Shown here one piece after another: positions 17,838 to 28,537 of a stretch of DNA of 64,000 nucleotides. Every line of letters begins with the position of its first letter. Positions within the stretch are counted from its first letter, which is position 1. The stretch covers positions 20,236 through 84,235 of the forward strand of contig OMWZ01000013.1 of NCBI GenBank assembly GCA_900314855.1, written 5' to 3'. The notes under the pieces are model-generated. The model worked only from the letters and a program-made list of their open reading frames with translations, was not told where the DNA came from and ran no database searches. This DNA comes from an uncultured Selenomonadales bacterium. GTDB taxonomy: Bacteria > Bacillota > Negativicutes > Acidaminococcales > Acidaminococcaceae. Position numbers and translations under genes: made by a program.

Positions 17838-18614
17838 TCAATCGCCTACGTAGAGCAGGACCGTCATAAAATAATCCGTAATGAAAATCAGGATGATGGA
17901 CAAGACCACGGAGGCCGTCGTCGCCAGGCCGACCCCTTCGGCGCCCTGCTTCGCGTGAAGCCCCTTGTAGCAGCCCACGATGGCGATGATGGCGCCGAAC
18001 ACGACCCCTTTGATCATCCCGCCGAACAGGTCAAAGGAATCGCACAGGGTCTTGATGGAATTGATGTACGTGAAAGAGCTGATGCCGGCGTAGAAATGGG
18101 CCACCACATAGCCGCCGGCATTGCCGATGAAGTTGCCGAACACGATGAGGACGGGCATCATCAGGGAAATGGCCAAAAAACGCGGGCAGACGAGATAACG
18201 GACCGGGCTCGTCGCCATGACCCGCAGGGCATCGATCTGCTCCGTGACCTTCATGGTCCCCAGCTCCGCCGCGATGGCCGCGCCGATCCGGCCGGCCACG
18301 ACGACGCCCGACAGGACGGGCACCAGTTCGCGTCCCATGGCAATGGCCACGATGCCGCCGACCGTGTTCGACGCCCCGAGGGTAACGAATTCCTTCGCCG
18401 TCTGGACGGAGAAAACCATGCCCACGCAAAGCATCGTCAGCAGAACGATCGGCAGGGAGTCCGCCCCCAGGAGGGCCATCTGCCGCAGGGTTTCCCGGCC
18501 ATCGACCGCGCGGAGGCGCTTCAGGACATCGGCGAAAAGAAGCGTCATGCCCCCGGCGGAACGGGAAAAGTCGATCATTTTGCGCCCGATGGCGGCGCAC
18601 ATATCCTGCAGCAT
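17838..18614 (-). CDS. mlaE: Mla phospholipid transporter permease
   Basis: This is a 258-residue MlaE/PermE-type permease with about five membrane segments. It has the conserved GRELVPVLSGVVVAGRIGAA and AAELGTMKVTEQIDALRVM stretches of the family. It acts with MlaF and the MCE protein MlaD in moving phospholipid between the membranes. It is first of the mlaE-mlaF-mlaD trio and follows the S55 peptidase gene by 50 bases. MlaA, MlaB and MlaC are not in the window, consistent with the fused MlaD replacing the shuttle. Confidence 0.95.
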   Translation of the reverse strand: MLQDMCAAIGRKMIDFSRSAGGMTLLFADVLKRLRAVDGRETLRQMALLGADSLPIVLLTMLCVGMVFSVQTAKEFVTLGASNTVGGIVAIAMGRELVPVLSGVVVAGRIGAAIAAELGTMKVTEQIDALRVMATSPVRYLVCPRFLAISLMMPVLIVFGNFIGNAGGYVVAHFYAGISSFTYINSIKTLCDSFDLFGGMIKGVVFGAIIAIVGCYKGLHAKQGAEGVGLATTASVVLSIILIFITDYFMTVLLYVGD

Positions 18615-18664
18615 GGCCTCACTCCTTTCTGTGGGTTTCCCGCCCTTCCTCCCCGCGTCCCTTG

Positions 18665-20458
18665 TCAGCGGGAGGATTTGACCTTGACCGTAACCGTCGT
18701 TTCCCCGTCGATAATATAATCCAGGGGCGTCACCTGCCGGTGGGGGCCGCCGGCCATCATCGCCGTCAAGGACGGGCCCGAGGTTCCCTCCGGGCCGGTC
18801 GGGGCCGTCGCCGTCTTGCGGGCGGCGTATTCCACGATCAGGTCATTGTTGCGGACCGCGTTGTTCACTTCGCGCACATAATCACGCAGGCGGAGCTTGC
18901 GTTTCTTTTCCGCTTCCTTCGCCTTGGTCTTTTCCTTGTCCGTGTCGCCGGAAGGCTGTGGATCCTCGCCGTCGACGGTCGGGACTCCGGCCGCCTTCTG
19001 GTTGCGCAGCAGTTCCTGGATCCAGTTCAGGGAAGCGCCGCCCTTGACGGCGAGACGGACCGTGCCTGCCGCGTCTTCCGGCAGTTTGTAGGAAATGGTA
19101 CGGACCATCGGCGCGACACGGTACGGTTTCAGCGTCACCTCGAGATGGATCGTGTCGCCGGCCCGGGGATGTTCTTCCCGTACTTTGGCCGACTGGATTT
19201 CCGCCACCAGGCTGTCCGTGCTCAGATCGACCTTGACGTCGACCTGCTGGATCCGCACGGCTTCCAGTTTGTTGCGCAGGAAGACGTTCACGGCCTCCTG
19301 CAGTTCCGCCGTGACGGAATCAAAAAGCTTGTCCGGGCTGTAGAACATATTCTGCCGCGTAACGCGCAAGGGCTTTCCCTCGCTGTCCGTGGCGGCGATA
19401 TCGAAGAAAATCCGGCTGGACCCTCCCGCGGCCGTATCGGCGACCTTGGAGGCCAGGGACAGGGCCGCCGCGGAAATGAGGTCCGGCGCCAGCAACGGGT
19501 CGTGGACCACCTGGACGCGGGCCGTGGCGCTGGCGGAACGGTCCATGTCCGTAGCGGCGATGTAGACCGGGATGGCCGCCGGACGGCCGCCTGTTTTCCC
19601 GGCCACGCCGGCGCTCCGGTCCTGGAAAACGGTTCCGACAGGGGCGCCGAGGGACCCGACCTTATAGGAAGTCTGCAAGTTGGGCAGCGAGGCGAGAATC
19701 CAGGCCTTGGTCAGGAAGAAATCCGCGTCCCCCCGTTGGACAAAGGGATGGCCGAAGGCCAGGATCCGGCCTTGTTCATCCGTCCAGGTGACCGTGCCGA
19801 TGGCGCCCATGGTCAGGTCCCCCGTCATGAGGGCTACCCCGACGGCGCTGCCAGGCTGCAGGTCCGCCACGAATTCCGCCGTGCCGGGAACGGCCGCCTC
19901 AGAAACATCCAGCCCCTGCCTAGCCAGGTCCCGTTTCAGGACCGCCAGGGCCTGGTCCGTGAAACCGCCGGCCAAAAGCCGCGTCCCCACGGGCAGGCTG
20001 CCTTCCCTGGCGGCCGCCGGGAGCAGGCCGCGGCGCGGCACGGCAGGATTCAGCAGGGCCAGCATGGCCTCGATGGGCTGGAGGAAACAGTAGCGCGGAT
20101 CGTTAAAGGCCTTGCCGAAGGCGACAGCCCCGGCCAGCCGGCCGTCCAGGTAGACGGGACTGCCGCTCATGCCCTGGGAGATGCCGCCGCTGCGTTCCAT
20201 GACATCTCCGCCGGCCTTGATCAGGATCTGGTACCCCTGGGCATCATTGCCCGTGACGCCCAGCACTTCCACGGGGAAGGTTTCAATCGTATCGCCCTGC
20301 AGGACCGTTTTGGCATAGCCCGTCATGCCCGGGCGGATCTGTTCCACCGGCAGAATGGGCGTGCGGGCGGCAGCCGTCCCCGCCAGCCGGGCCGTGCCTA
20401 GCCAAAGCGCGCAGAAGGCGCACAGGACGCACAAGATATTCCTAAGGATGTGTCTCAA
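18665..20458 (-). CDS. SpoIVB-type S55 family peptidase/PDZ protein
   Basis: This 597-residue exported protein has an N-terminal hydrophobic signal/anchor (about 5-30). A region (about 35-260) matches the SpoIVB S55 peptidase family. It shows the GMTGYAKTVLQGDTIETFPV strand, GGDVMERSGGISQGMSGSPV with the candidate nucleophile Ser in GMSGSP, and FLQPIEAML. The C-terminal part is beta-rich with a charged Lys/Glu segment near 510-545. In sporeformers SpoIVB triggers sigma-K activation. Here it sits in an envelope operon ahead of mlaE, so its target is unknown. ATG 20458 has little Shine-Dalgarno match, leaving the start less sure. Confidence 0.82.
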   Translation of the reverse strand: MRHILRNILCVLCAFCALWLGTARLAGTAAARTPILPVEQIRPGMTGYAKTVLQGDTIETFPVEVLGVTGNDAQGYQILIKAGGDVMERSGGISQGMSGSPVYLDGRLAGAVAFGKAFNDPRYCFLQPIEAMLALLNPAVPRRGLLPAAAREGSLPVGTRLLAGGFTDQALAVLKRDLARQGLDVSEAAVPGTAEFVADLQPGSAVGVALMTGDLTMGAIGTVTWTDEQGRILAFGHPFVQRGDADFFLTKAWILASLPNLQTSYKVGSLGAPVGTVFQDRSAGVAGKTGGRPAAIPVYIAATDMDRSASATARVQVVHDPLLAPDLISAAALSLASKVADTAAGGSSRIFFDIAATDSEGKPLRVTRQNMFYSPDKLFDSVTAELQEAVNVFLRNKLEAVRIQQVDVKVDLSTDSLVAEIQSAKVREEHPRAGDTIHLEVTLKPYRVAPMVRTISYKLPEDAAGTVRLAVKGGASLNWIQELLRNQKAAGVPTVDGEDPQPSGDTDKEKTKAKEAEKKRKLRLRDYVREVNNAVRNNDLIVEYAARKTATAPTGPEGTSGPSLTAMMAGGPHRQVTPLDYIIDGETTVTVKVKSSR

Positions 20459-20504
20459 AGTGATTCTCCTACGTAGTGATGTGAACCGCAGCGCTGTTTC
20501 CTGC

Positions 20505-20813
20505 TTACGGCTCGATTTCCGCGACGGCCTGGCCGCCGGAGATGGTCTGCCCCGCCTGGACGGAAACGGACTTCACCGTACCGGATACGGTCGCGCGGGA
20601 CGCCGGCATGGCGCCCATCAGGGTCTTGACCTGGACGAGCACGTCGCCCTGCCGCACGGTCTGTCCGACCCGAACGAGGCCTTCGGCCTGGACGACGCCG
20701 CTCAAGGTGCTTTTCTGGACCACGCCGGCCGCGAACGCCAGGGAATAGAGTCCCACCGCCGCCGCAGCCACCGCCGCCGCCATCACATATTTCCACGTTG
20801 CCAATCTGCGCAT
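20505..20813 (-). CDS. Small membrane-anchored biotin/lipoyl-like (HlyD-type) domain protein
   Basis: This is a 102-residue protein. A transmembrane or signal segment (about 9-31) leads into one lipoyl-like beta-barrel made of two half-motifs: LSGVVQAEGLVRVGQTVRQG and VSGTVKSVSVQAGQTISGGQ. The lysine of the biotin/lipoate attachment motif (MKM) is absent. The fold is therefore probably structural, as in the adaptor subunits of efflux pumps, and not a cofactor carrier. Only one barrel and no helical hairpin are present, so it is not a complete adaptor. AAGGAGG precedes ATG 20813. It leads the S55-mla gene run. Confidence 0.75.
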   Translation of the reverse strand: MRRLATWKYVMAAAVAAAAVGLYSLAFAAGVVQKSTLSGVVQAEGLVRVGQTVRQGDVLVQVKTLMGAMPASRATVSGTVKSVSVQAGQTISGGQAVAEIEP

Positions 20814-20915
20814 CCCGATTCCTCCTTCCCTCAGGATCCCTGCCGCGCCGGCGGCGGGACAGGGATCAAAAACCAACCAGGCGGTTCCTTTTCGTTATAA
20901 TTGTCCATTCCAATC

Positions 20916-20944
20916 ATTATACACCGAAACAGCCTGCTTGGCAA
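20916..20944 (-). promoter_or_regulatory. Promoter for the lipoyl-like/S55/mla run
   Basis: On the minus strand, TTGCCA (20939-20944) and TATAAT (20916-20921) are separated by 17 bases, about 103 bases upstream of the lipoyl-like gene. Confidence 0.7.
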
Positions 20945-20948
20945 AATT

Positions 20949-20960
20949 CTGACCGGTCAG
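20949..20960. promoter_or_regulatory. Palindromic site CTGAC-CG-GTCAG upstream of the -35
   Basis: A perfect 12-bp palindrome lies 4 bases upstream of the -35 hexamer, in an activator- or repressor-compatible position. Its half-sites and 2-bp centre spacing are the same as those of the tolC operator at 15716-15727. Confidence 0.5.
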
Positions 20961-21037
20961 TCCGCAGGCTTCCGTCCGCCCGGAAACCCCGGCCCATCCG
21001 GAAATCCGGGCCGCCGGGTGCCGCCAGACGACGGCTC

Positions 21038-22432
21038 CTACTTGCGGAAGACGCCCAAGGCGATGCTGACGGGGCGTTCCTGCCCGTCGGAGGGCTGGTT
21101 GCGGACCACGCCGTCCAGGACGAGTTCGGAAGAACCACCGCCGTCAAAGTTTACGGCATCCCTGGCGCCGAAACGGCGCAGGTACCAGGCAAACTCTTTC
21201 AAGGTCATGCCGGCCGAATACTGGCTGCGGCCGTCGACCACCATCAGGATCAGGGAGCCGTCCGCCTTGACGCCGGCCCCCGTGCGGGGCGCGCGGCCGT
21301 TGGCAATGTCCGGCGCCATCTGTTCCTGGGCGGAGCGGACGTTGATCGTGCCGTCCTCCACCAGGGAGGGCCCGGCGCCGACGACCATGCGCAGGAGATC
21401 CGCAGCATGGTTGCCCAGGGTCTGTGTCACCGTGACGCGGTCCCCGGGCCGGAGGCCCGCCAGGGCATCCGCCTTGGCGCCGTGGGCCGACAGGACGAGG
21501 GCCCCCGGCTCCAGCGCCATGTTGCCCTGGGTCGACACGGCCGTCACGCGGCCCTCTTTCACCTTGATTTCCCGGCCGAAGGCGTTCGTCCGCGTCGACG
21601 GCCCGTAATAGCGGTTATAGACGATCAAGTCCTGGGCCAGCCGCTGGCGGTTAACGCCCGTAACGGCCAGGGCCGTCCCCGCGCCGGCACGCACCGTGCC
21701 GCTATAGGACAAATCCCGCAGGACCTGCCAGCGGCCCGCGGCATCCATCCCCAGGGCGCTGCGGGGCGTACTGTCGCCGCCGAAAAACTCCCCGTCCCAC
21801 TTGCAGTTGCCGATGACCCAGCCATCCGTATCGAAGTAGCAGGCATTGACGGCGGCGCGGGCGCCGGCCCCCTGGACAGCCTTGCTCAGCCGCCCCCGTC
21901 CGTTCCGGTCCAGGGCCGCAGAAAAAGGTTTCACGAAATAGGCGCTGTCCGGCGCCAGGGTCAGGGCATAGAGCCGCACGACCTTGCCGTCCATGTCATC
22001 CTGCCAGTATGTGTATTGCAGGCCCTGGCCCAACTCCCGCGTTTCGCGGATGATCTGGATCCGGTACAAGTCGAGGACCAGCCGGTCGGGCTTTTTCAGG
22101 AGCAGCACCCGGTGCTGCCCGGCCTTGGTCAGGTCGACTTCGAGACGGCATTTGTCCCGGCCCCGGGGAAGGACCGTGAGGGATCGTACGGCCTTGTCTT
22201 TCGGCGTCTGGCTGAACTTTTTCAGGGTCTTCGTATCCAGGTCCAGACGGAGCGTCGTCCCGTCCACATCTTCCTTGTACGTCACGGGCGCGTCCAAATC
22301 CAGGACGACGCGCACCTTCGTCGGGCTCGTACTGACCCGCAGACTCGTGACGGCCGCCTGGGCCGTCGCCTGCCCCCACAGCAGGACAGCGCCGAGCAGG
22401 CCTGCCAGCCGTCTGATGCTTCTTCTTTCCAT
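21038..22432 (-). CDS. AMIN/phosphodiester glycosidase (NAGPA) domain protein
   Basis: This 464-residue exported protein has a signal peptide (MERRSIRRLAGLLGAVLLWG...AQA). An AMIN-like region follows (about 27-150; VTSLRVSTSPTKVRVVLDLD), of the type that binds cell-wall or pilus structures. The C-terminal NAGPA domain (about 190-460) shows VNACYFDTDGWVIGNCKWDG, RAPRTGAGVKADGSLILMVV and NFDGGGSSELVLDG. NAGPA enzymes cleave sugar-phosphodiester bonds. A role in envelope glycan turnover is inferred. ATG 22432 behind AAAGGAAC was preferred to an upstream start that lacks a signal peptide. Confidence 0.85.
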   Translation of the reverse strand: MERRSIRRLAGLLGAVLLWGQATAQAAVTSLRVSTSPTKVRVVLDLDAPVTYKEDVDGTTLRLDLDTKTLKKFSQTPKDKAVRSLTVLPRGRDKCRLEVDLTKAGQHRVLLLKKPDRLVLDLYRIQIIRETRELGQGLQYTYWQDDMDGKVVRLYALTLAPDSAYFVKPFSAALDRNGRGRLSKAVQGAGARAAVNACYFDTDGWVIGNCKWDGEFFGGDSTPRSALGMDAAGRWQVLRDLSYSGTVRAGAGTALAVTGVNRQRLAQDLIVYNRYYGPSTRTNAFGREIKVKEGRVTAVSTQGNMALEPGALVLSAHGAKADALAGLRPGDRVTVTQTLGNHAADLLRMVVGAGPSLVEDGTINVRSAQEQMAPDIANGRAPRTGAGVKADGSLILMVVDGRSQYSAGMTLKEFAWYLRRFGARDAVNFDGGGSSELVLDGVVRNQPSDGQERPVSIALGVFRK

Positions 22433-22545
22433 GCGTTCCTTTCTTCTTTTCAAAAACGGGAAAACGGCCGGATGGGGCAATTGCCACCATCCTGGCCGTC
22501 TTCCGGAATCCCGGCTGCCGGGCGGTCCGTCCGGACAGCCCCGCG

Positions 22546-23568
22546 TCAAAACATGGCGTTGCTGAAAACCGTCCCCGGACGCAGCTTATCGAGATTTTCC
22601 AAGGCCTTGCCCGTACCGACCGCCACGCAGTCCAAGGGGTTTTCGGCCACAATGACCTTGATGCCCGTGTTCTTGCTCAGCATATGGGCCAGGCCGCCCA
22701 GGAGGGCGCCGCCGCCGGTCAGGCAGATCCCGTTTTCCACGATGTCCGCCGACAGCTCGGGCGGGCACTTTTCCAAAACGGAACGGATCCGGCCAAAAAG
22801 GCTGTCCAGGGGCTCTTGCAGGGCTTCGCGGACATCCTTCGACGTCAGGGTCAGGCTGACCGGCATGCCGTTGACCGTATTCTGGGCCGTCATGTCCATG
22901 GATTTGGGCACCGCGTCGGGATCCACGTTACCGACGTCGATCTTCACCTTCTCGGCCAGGGTTTCGCCGATAAGGCAGTTATATTCCTTTTTCACATAGC
23001 GGACGATAGCTTCGTTGAACTTGTCGCCGCCGATCCGGACCGAATCGGAATCCACGACGCCGCCGAGGCTCAGGATCGCGATGTCCGTCGTGCCGCCGCC
23101 GATATCGACAACCATCTTGCCCGACGGGACCATGATGTCCAGCCCGGCGCCGAGGGCCGCCGCCAGCGGTTCCTCAATCAGGTACGTCTTGGACACGCCG
23201 GCCTGGATTGTCGCTTCCAGGACCGCCCGCTTTTCCACGGACGTAATATTCACGGGGATGCAGGTCATGACGCGGGGCCGGAAAAAGAAGCTCTTCCCCG
23301 CCACCTTGTGGATCAAATATTCCAGCATCTTCTGCGTAATCGTATAGTTCGCAATGACCCCTTCGCGCAGCGGCCGCACCGCGACGATGCCGTGGGGCGT
23401 GCGGCCCAGCATCTCCCGGGCTTCCGAGCCGACGGCAAGGATCTTGTTCGTCTTTTTTTCCACTGCCACGACGGAAGGCTCGTTCAGCACGGTCCCCTTC
23501 CCTTTCACATATACGAGGATATTGGCAGTCCCCAAATCAATTCCAATGTCTGTCGATCCGCTGAACAT
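22546..23568 (-). CDS. mreB: MreB/Mbl-family rod-shape actin homologue
   Basis: This is a 340-residue bacterial actin that organises cell-wall elongation under the membrane. ATP-site motifs are GIDLGTANILVYVKGKGTV at the N-terminus, VVDIGGGTTDIAILSLGG (about 157-174) and ICLTGGGALLGGL (about 282-294). It follows murA by 19 bases, an arrangement close to the murAA-mbl neighbourhood of Bacillus. It may therefore be the mbl paralogue and not the mreB of an mreBCD operon, since no mreC or mreD is present. Confidence 0.93.
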   Translation of the reverse strand: MFSGSTDIGIDLGTANILVYVKGKGTVLNEPSVVAVEKKTNKILAVGSEAREMLGRTPHGIVAVRPLREGVIANYTITQKMLEYLIHKVAGKSFFFRPRVMTCIPVNITSVEKRAVLEATIQAGVSKTYLIEEPLAAALGAGLDIMVPSGKMVVDIGGGTTDIAILSLGGVVDSDSVRIGGDKFNEAIVRYVKKEYNCLIGETLAEKVKIDVGNVDPDAVPKSMDMTAQNTVNGMPVSLTLTSKDVREALQEPLDSLFGRIRSVLEKCPPELSADIVENGICLTGGGALLGGLAHMLSKNTGIKVIVAENPLDCVAVGTGKALENLDKLRPGTVFSNAMF

Positions 23569-23587
23569 AATCCGTCTCCTTCTTTAT

Positions 23588-24862
23588 TCATTCTCCGTCT
23601 TCCACGGTAACGCGGCGGATGTCCCCGCCGAGGGCCTGCAATTTGCCCACGAGGTTCTCGTACCCGCGGTCGATATGATGCAGATTGCCGATGGTCGTCG
23701 TGCCTTCCGCCACCAGTCCGGACAGGACCATGGCCGCGCCGGCGCGCAGGTCCGTCGCATTGACTTCGCAGCCCGTCAGCTTGGCCGGGCCTTCGATCAG
23801 GGCGACGCGGGCGCCCGTCGTTTCAATGGCCGCCCCCATGCGGTTCAATTCGACAACGTGCATAAAGCGGTTCTCGAAGACCGTCTCCATGACCGTACTC
23901 CGGCCGTGGCAGATGGTCATCATGGCCATCATCTGGGCCTGCATATCTGTCGGGAAGCCCGGATAGGGCATCGTTTTGACGTTGATGGCTTTCAAGTCGC
24001 CCGGGCAGGTCACGTGGATACGGTCGATATCTTCCTCGATGAGCACGCCGGCTTCGCGCAGTTTCGCCAGCAGCGGTTTCTGGTGTTCCACGAGGACATT
24101 CTCGATGATGACGTCGCCATGGGTCATGGCCGCGCCGATCATGTAGGTGCCCGCCTCAATCCGGTCCGGAATGACCGTATGGGCGCTGCCGTGCATATGC
24201 TGGACGCCTTCGATGCGGATGACATCCGTCCCGGCCCCGCGCACATGGGCCCCCATCTGGTTCAGATAGTTCGCCAGGTCGACGATTTCCGGCTCCTCGG
24301 CCGGATTTTCCAGGATTGTCGTCCCTTCGGCGAGACAGGCGGCCATCATGATGTTTTCCGTCGCGCCGACACTGGGAAAGTCCAAGTAAATATTCGCCCC
24401 TTTCAGGCCATGGGGGGCCGATGCCTCGATAAACCCATGGTCCTGCGTGATCCTGGCCCCGAGCAGCTCAAAGCCTTTCAGGTGCAAATCGATCGGCCGG
24501 CTGCCGATGGCGCAGCCGCCGGGCTGGGAAATGCGCGCGTGCCCGACCCGGGCCAACAGCGGACCCATGACGACGAAAGACGCGCGCATACTGCGTACCA
24601 GTTCATACGGCGCCTCATCGGCCGTGATGGTCCGCGTATCCAGGGTCAGGGCGTGATCTTCGCCGGCATCCACCTTGACGCCCAAATATTCCAGGACGCC
24701 ACAAATCGTGCGAACGTCTTCCAGCTGGGGAATCTCGTCGAGATGACTCGGCGTCTCGCCCAGGATCGAAGCGGCAATAATCGGCAGCACGGCGTTCTTC
24801 GCGCCACTAGTCTTGACAGTTCCGACCAACCGGTTGCCGCCTTTGACAATCAACTTCTCCAC
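23588..24862 (-). CDS. murA: UDP-N-acetylglucosamine 1-carboxyvinyltransferase
   Basis: MurA transfers enolpyruvate from PEP to UDP-GlcNAc, the first committed step of peptidoglycan synthesis. The 424-residue protein shows [16 protein letters not shown] near the N-terminus and the catalytic loop [15 protein letters not shown] with Cys117, the fosfomycin target. The start is GTG 24862, eight bases after AGGAGG. Translating further upstream gives a non-homologous extension. It heads a run with mreB and the NAGPA-domain gene. Confidence 0.95.
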   Translation of the reverse strand: MEKLIVKGGNRLVGTVKTSGAKNAVLPIIAASILGETPSHLDEIPQLEDVRTICGVLEYLGVKVDAGEDHALTLDTRTITADEAPYELVRSMRASFVVMGPLLARVGHARISQPGGCAIGSRPIDLHLKGFELLGARITQDHGFIEASAPHGLKGANIYLDFPSVGATENIMMAACLAEGTTILENPAEEPEIVDLANYLNQMGAHVRGAGTDVIRIEGVQHMHGSAHTVIPDRIEAGTYMIGAAMTHGDVIIENVLVEHQKPLLAKLREAGVLIEEDIDRIHVTCPGDLKAINVKTMPYPGFPTDMQAQMMAMMTICHGRSTVMETVFENRFMHVVELNRMGAAIETTGARVALIEGPAKLTGCEVNATDLRAGAAMVLSGLVAEGTTTIGNLHHIDRGYENLVGKLQALGGDIRRVTVEDGE

Positions 24863-24938
24863 TCGGAATCCTCCTGCGTGCCCCAAGGCACGAATTTATT
24901 CTCCGTTTATATAGACACACGGTGCCATGTTACAGGTT

Positions 24939-24953
24939 GACTATTCCATAGTC
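24939..24953. repeat. Inverted repeat GACTAT-TCC-ATAGTC at the murA promoter
   Basis: Perfect 6-bp arms around a 3-base centre lie just downstream of the -10 hexamer on the minus strand. It could be an operator or a start-site hairpin. Confidence 0.4.
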
Positions 24954-24959
24954 TTTACT

Positions 24960-24989
24960 ATAATATCACTTTTCCCGGTTTGTCCGCAA
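24960..24989 (-). promoter_or_regulatory. Candidate promoter for murA-mreB
   Basis: On the minus strand, TTGCGG (24984-24989) and TATTAT (24960-24965) are 18 bases apart, about 97 bases upstream of the GTG start. Confidence 0.5.
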
Positions 24990-25019
24990 GTCCCTCCCCG
25001 CCCGCGGAAGGAATCCCGC

Positions 25020-25052
25020 CCTGCCGCTGTCCTGCCGCTGTCCTGCCGCTGT
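25020..25052 (+). repeat. Three tandem copies of the 11-bp unit CCTGCCGCTGT
   Basis: The copies at 25020-25030, 25031-25041 and 25042-25052 are exact, in the gap between murA and the unknown gene at 25127. The unit length is not a multiple of 3 and no gene covers it. Confidence 0.85.
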
Positions 25053-25126
25053 CCAAGGGGCGGATGACTCCGTCCCTTCTGTCCCGCGCCGGAAAAGGCA
25101 GGCGTTCCGTCTCCGGCGGGAATCTT

Positions 25127-25564
25127 TCATTTCTTCAGTTTTAAGGCGCGGGCCGCCGCTTCTTCCTGCTGGCGCCGTTCTTCTTCCAGTTCCTTCATCC
25201 GTTTGGCCTTGATTTCCGCCCGCTGCCGCTGGGCTTCGTCCAGGTCGGCCGAAGTCTGGTGGTTTTTGGCCGCTTCCTCGCGCCGCAGCCGTTCCCAGGC
25301 TTCCCGTTCCGCCTGGACCCGCTTGCGGTTCTCTTCCATCCGGCGGCGCATTTCCGCCTCCCGCTCATACAGGGGTGGCAGGGCCTTTCCAGCCATCTTG
25401 CGGGAATAGTACAGGTAGGCAAAAAAGACGGGCCACAGGAGAAACGTGAACACGATCCAGCCGGGCCGGAAGGGCGTCTTCCGCTTTTCCGAATCGCGGA
25501 TGACGTATAGGGTCATGGCCGTTCGGAGGAGGAGGGAAAGCCATGTGTAAAGGTTCTGATCCAT
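25127..25564 (-). CDS. Unknown membrane protein with charged coiled-coil tail
   Basis: I do not recognise this 145-residue protein. It has two hydrophobic segments (about 5-22 and 34-53, WIVFTFLLWPVFFAYLYY). A long Arg/Glu/Gln-rich helix follows (about 65-140) that should form a cytoplasmic coiled coil. It begins at ATG 25564, 15 bases after the small gene at 25580-25765. The two may form a transcription unit beyond the ATP synthase terminator. Confidence 0.65.
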   Translation of the reverse strand: MDQNLYTWLSLLLRTAMTLYVIRDSEKRKTPFRPGWIVFTFLLWPVFFAYLYYSRKMAGKALPPLYEREAEMRRRMEENRKRVQAEREAWERLRREEAAKNHQTSADLDEAQRQRAEIKAKRMKELEEERRQQEEAAARALKLKK

Positions 25565-25579
25565 GGGCTGCCGTCACTC

Positions 25580-25765
25580 CTACTTGGACAGACGGACCTT
25601 GTCCGCCAGGATGTTATAATACGTTTCCTTTTCCGCGATGGTCTTTTTCAGGCGCTGGATCTTGTCGGGATCATCCTCCTTGGCCAGGAGTTTCCGCAAA
25701 TCATTGATCTCCGCCTTCAGTTCATACATCTTATTGCCTGCCAGGGGTTCCATAAAGTCCTGCAT
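25580..25765 (-). CDS. Small coiled-coil protein of unknown function
   Basis: This is a 61-residue charged helical protein (MYELKAEINDLRKLLAKEDD, then QRLKKTIAEKETYYNILADK). I do not recognise a family. AGAAGGAGG sits 6 bases before ATG 25765, a strong Shine-Dalgarno that supports translation and rules out the upstream in-frame start. It lies between the atp terminator and the coiled-coil membrane protein gene. Confidence 0.65.
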   Translation of the reverse strand: MQDFMEPLAGNKMYELKAEINDLRKLLAKEDDPDKIQRLKKTIAEKETYYNILADKVRLSK

Positions 25766-25833
25766 GTTCGTCCTCCTTCTCCTTCCGGGCCGCGGGGATC
25801 CCCGCGACAACCAGGGCCAGGGCGCCCTTGGGG

Positions 25834-25865
25834 AAAAAAGGGCCGTAACTCCCGTTACGGCCCTT
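25834..25865 (-). terminator. Intrinsic terminator of the atp operon
   Basis: AAGGGCCGTAAC (25838-25849) pairs perfectly with GTTACGGCCCTT (25854-25865) around a 4-base loop. In the minus reading it runs into six T (25834-25839). It begins 4 bases after the atpC stop. Confidence 0.93.
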
Positions 25866-25869
25866 CCCT

Positions 25870-26292
25870 TTATTCCTTGGATTTTGACAGCGTTACCGTC
25901 TTGAGGCGGGCTTCGGCACGCTTCAAGTCGGCCTGGGCCGCCGGCAGGTCGATTTCCTGATCCAGGTTTTCGATCTTCGCCTTAGCGCGTTCCAGGGCTG
26001 CCTGTGCCTTTTCCACATCAATGGATTCGGCAAGTTCCGCGGCTACGCTTAAGACCGTAACCACGTTGTCCTTGACCTCCAGGTATCCCGTGTCCACAAA
26101 CAGATAGTGTGCCACCCCGTTGTCGTCGCGGTATTTCAGCGGCGCCGCATCGAGGGCCGCGACCATGGTGGCGTGCCGGGGCAGGATGCCGACGGCGCCG
26201 CCTTCCGTGTGGGCGTCGATGTAGGAGATGTTGTCTGCCTGGAATACATAGGAATCCGGGGACAGGACATTCAACTGCATTAAATTAGCCAT
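25870..26292 (-). CDS. atpC: ATP synthase F1 subunit epsilon
   Basis: This 140-residue subunit has an N-terminal beta-sandwich (about 1-85) with PRHATMVAALD, the conserved GILPRHA motif and VDTGYLEVKDNVVTVLS. A C-terminal helical hairpin follows (about 90-135). Epsilon couples gamma rotation to the c-ring and can inhibit ATP hydrolysis. ATG 26292 begins 4 bases after the atpD stop; the longer in-frame reading overlaps atpD and is rejected. It is the last gene of the operon. Confidence 0.94.
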   Translation of the reverse strand: MANLMQLNVLSPDSYVFQADNISYIDAHTEGGAVGILPRHATMVAALDAAPLKYRDDNGVAHYLFVDTGYLEVKDNVVTVLSVAAELAESIDVEKAQAALERAKAKIENLDQEIDLPAAQADLKRAEARLKTVTLSKSKE

Positions 26293-26296
26293 AAGC

Positions 26297-28530
<2,234 letters not shown>

Positions 28531-28537
28531 CAGTCAC

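Noticed and set aside
25020..25052. Possible start of a CRISPR array
   Set aside because: There are only three abutting 11-bp copies with no spacers and no cas genes, so it is a simple tandem repeat.
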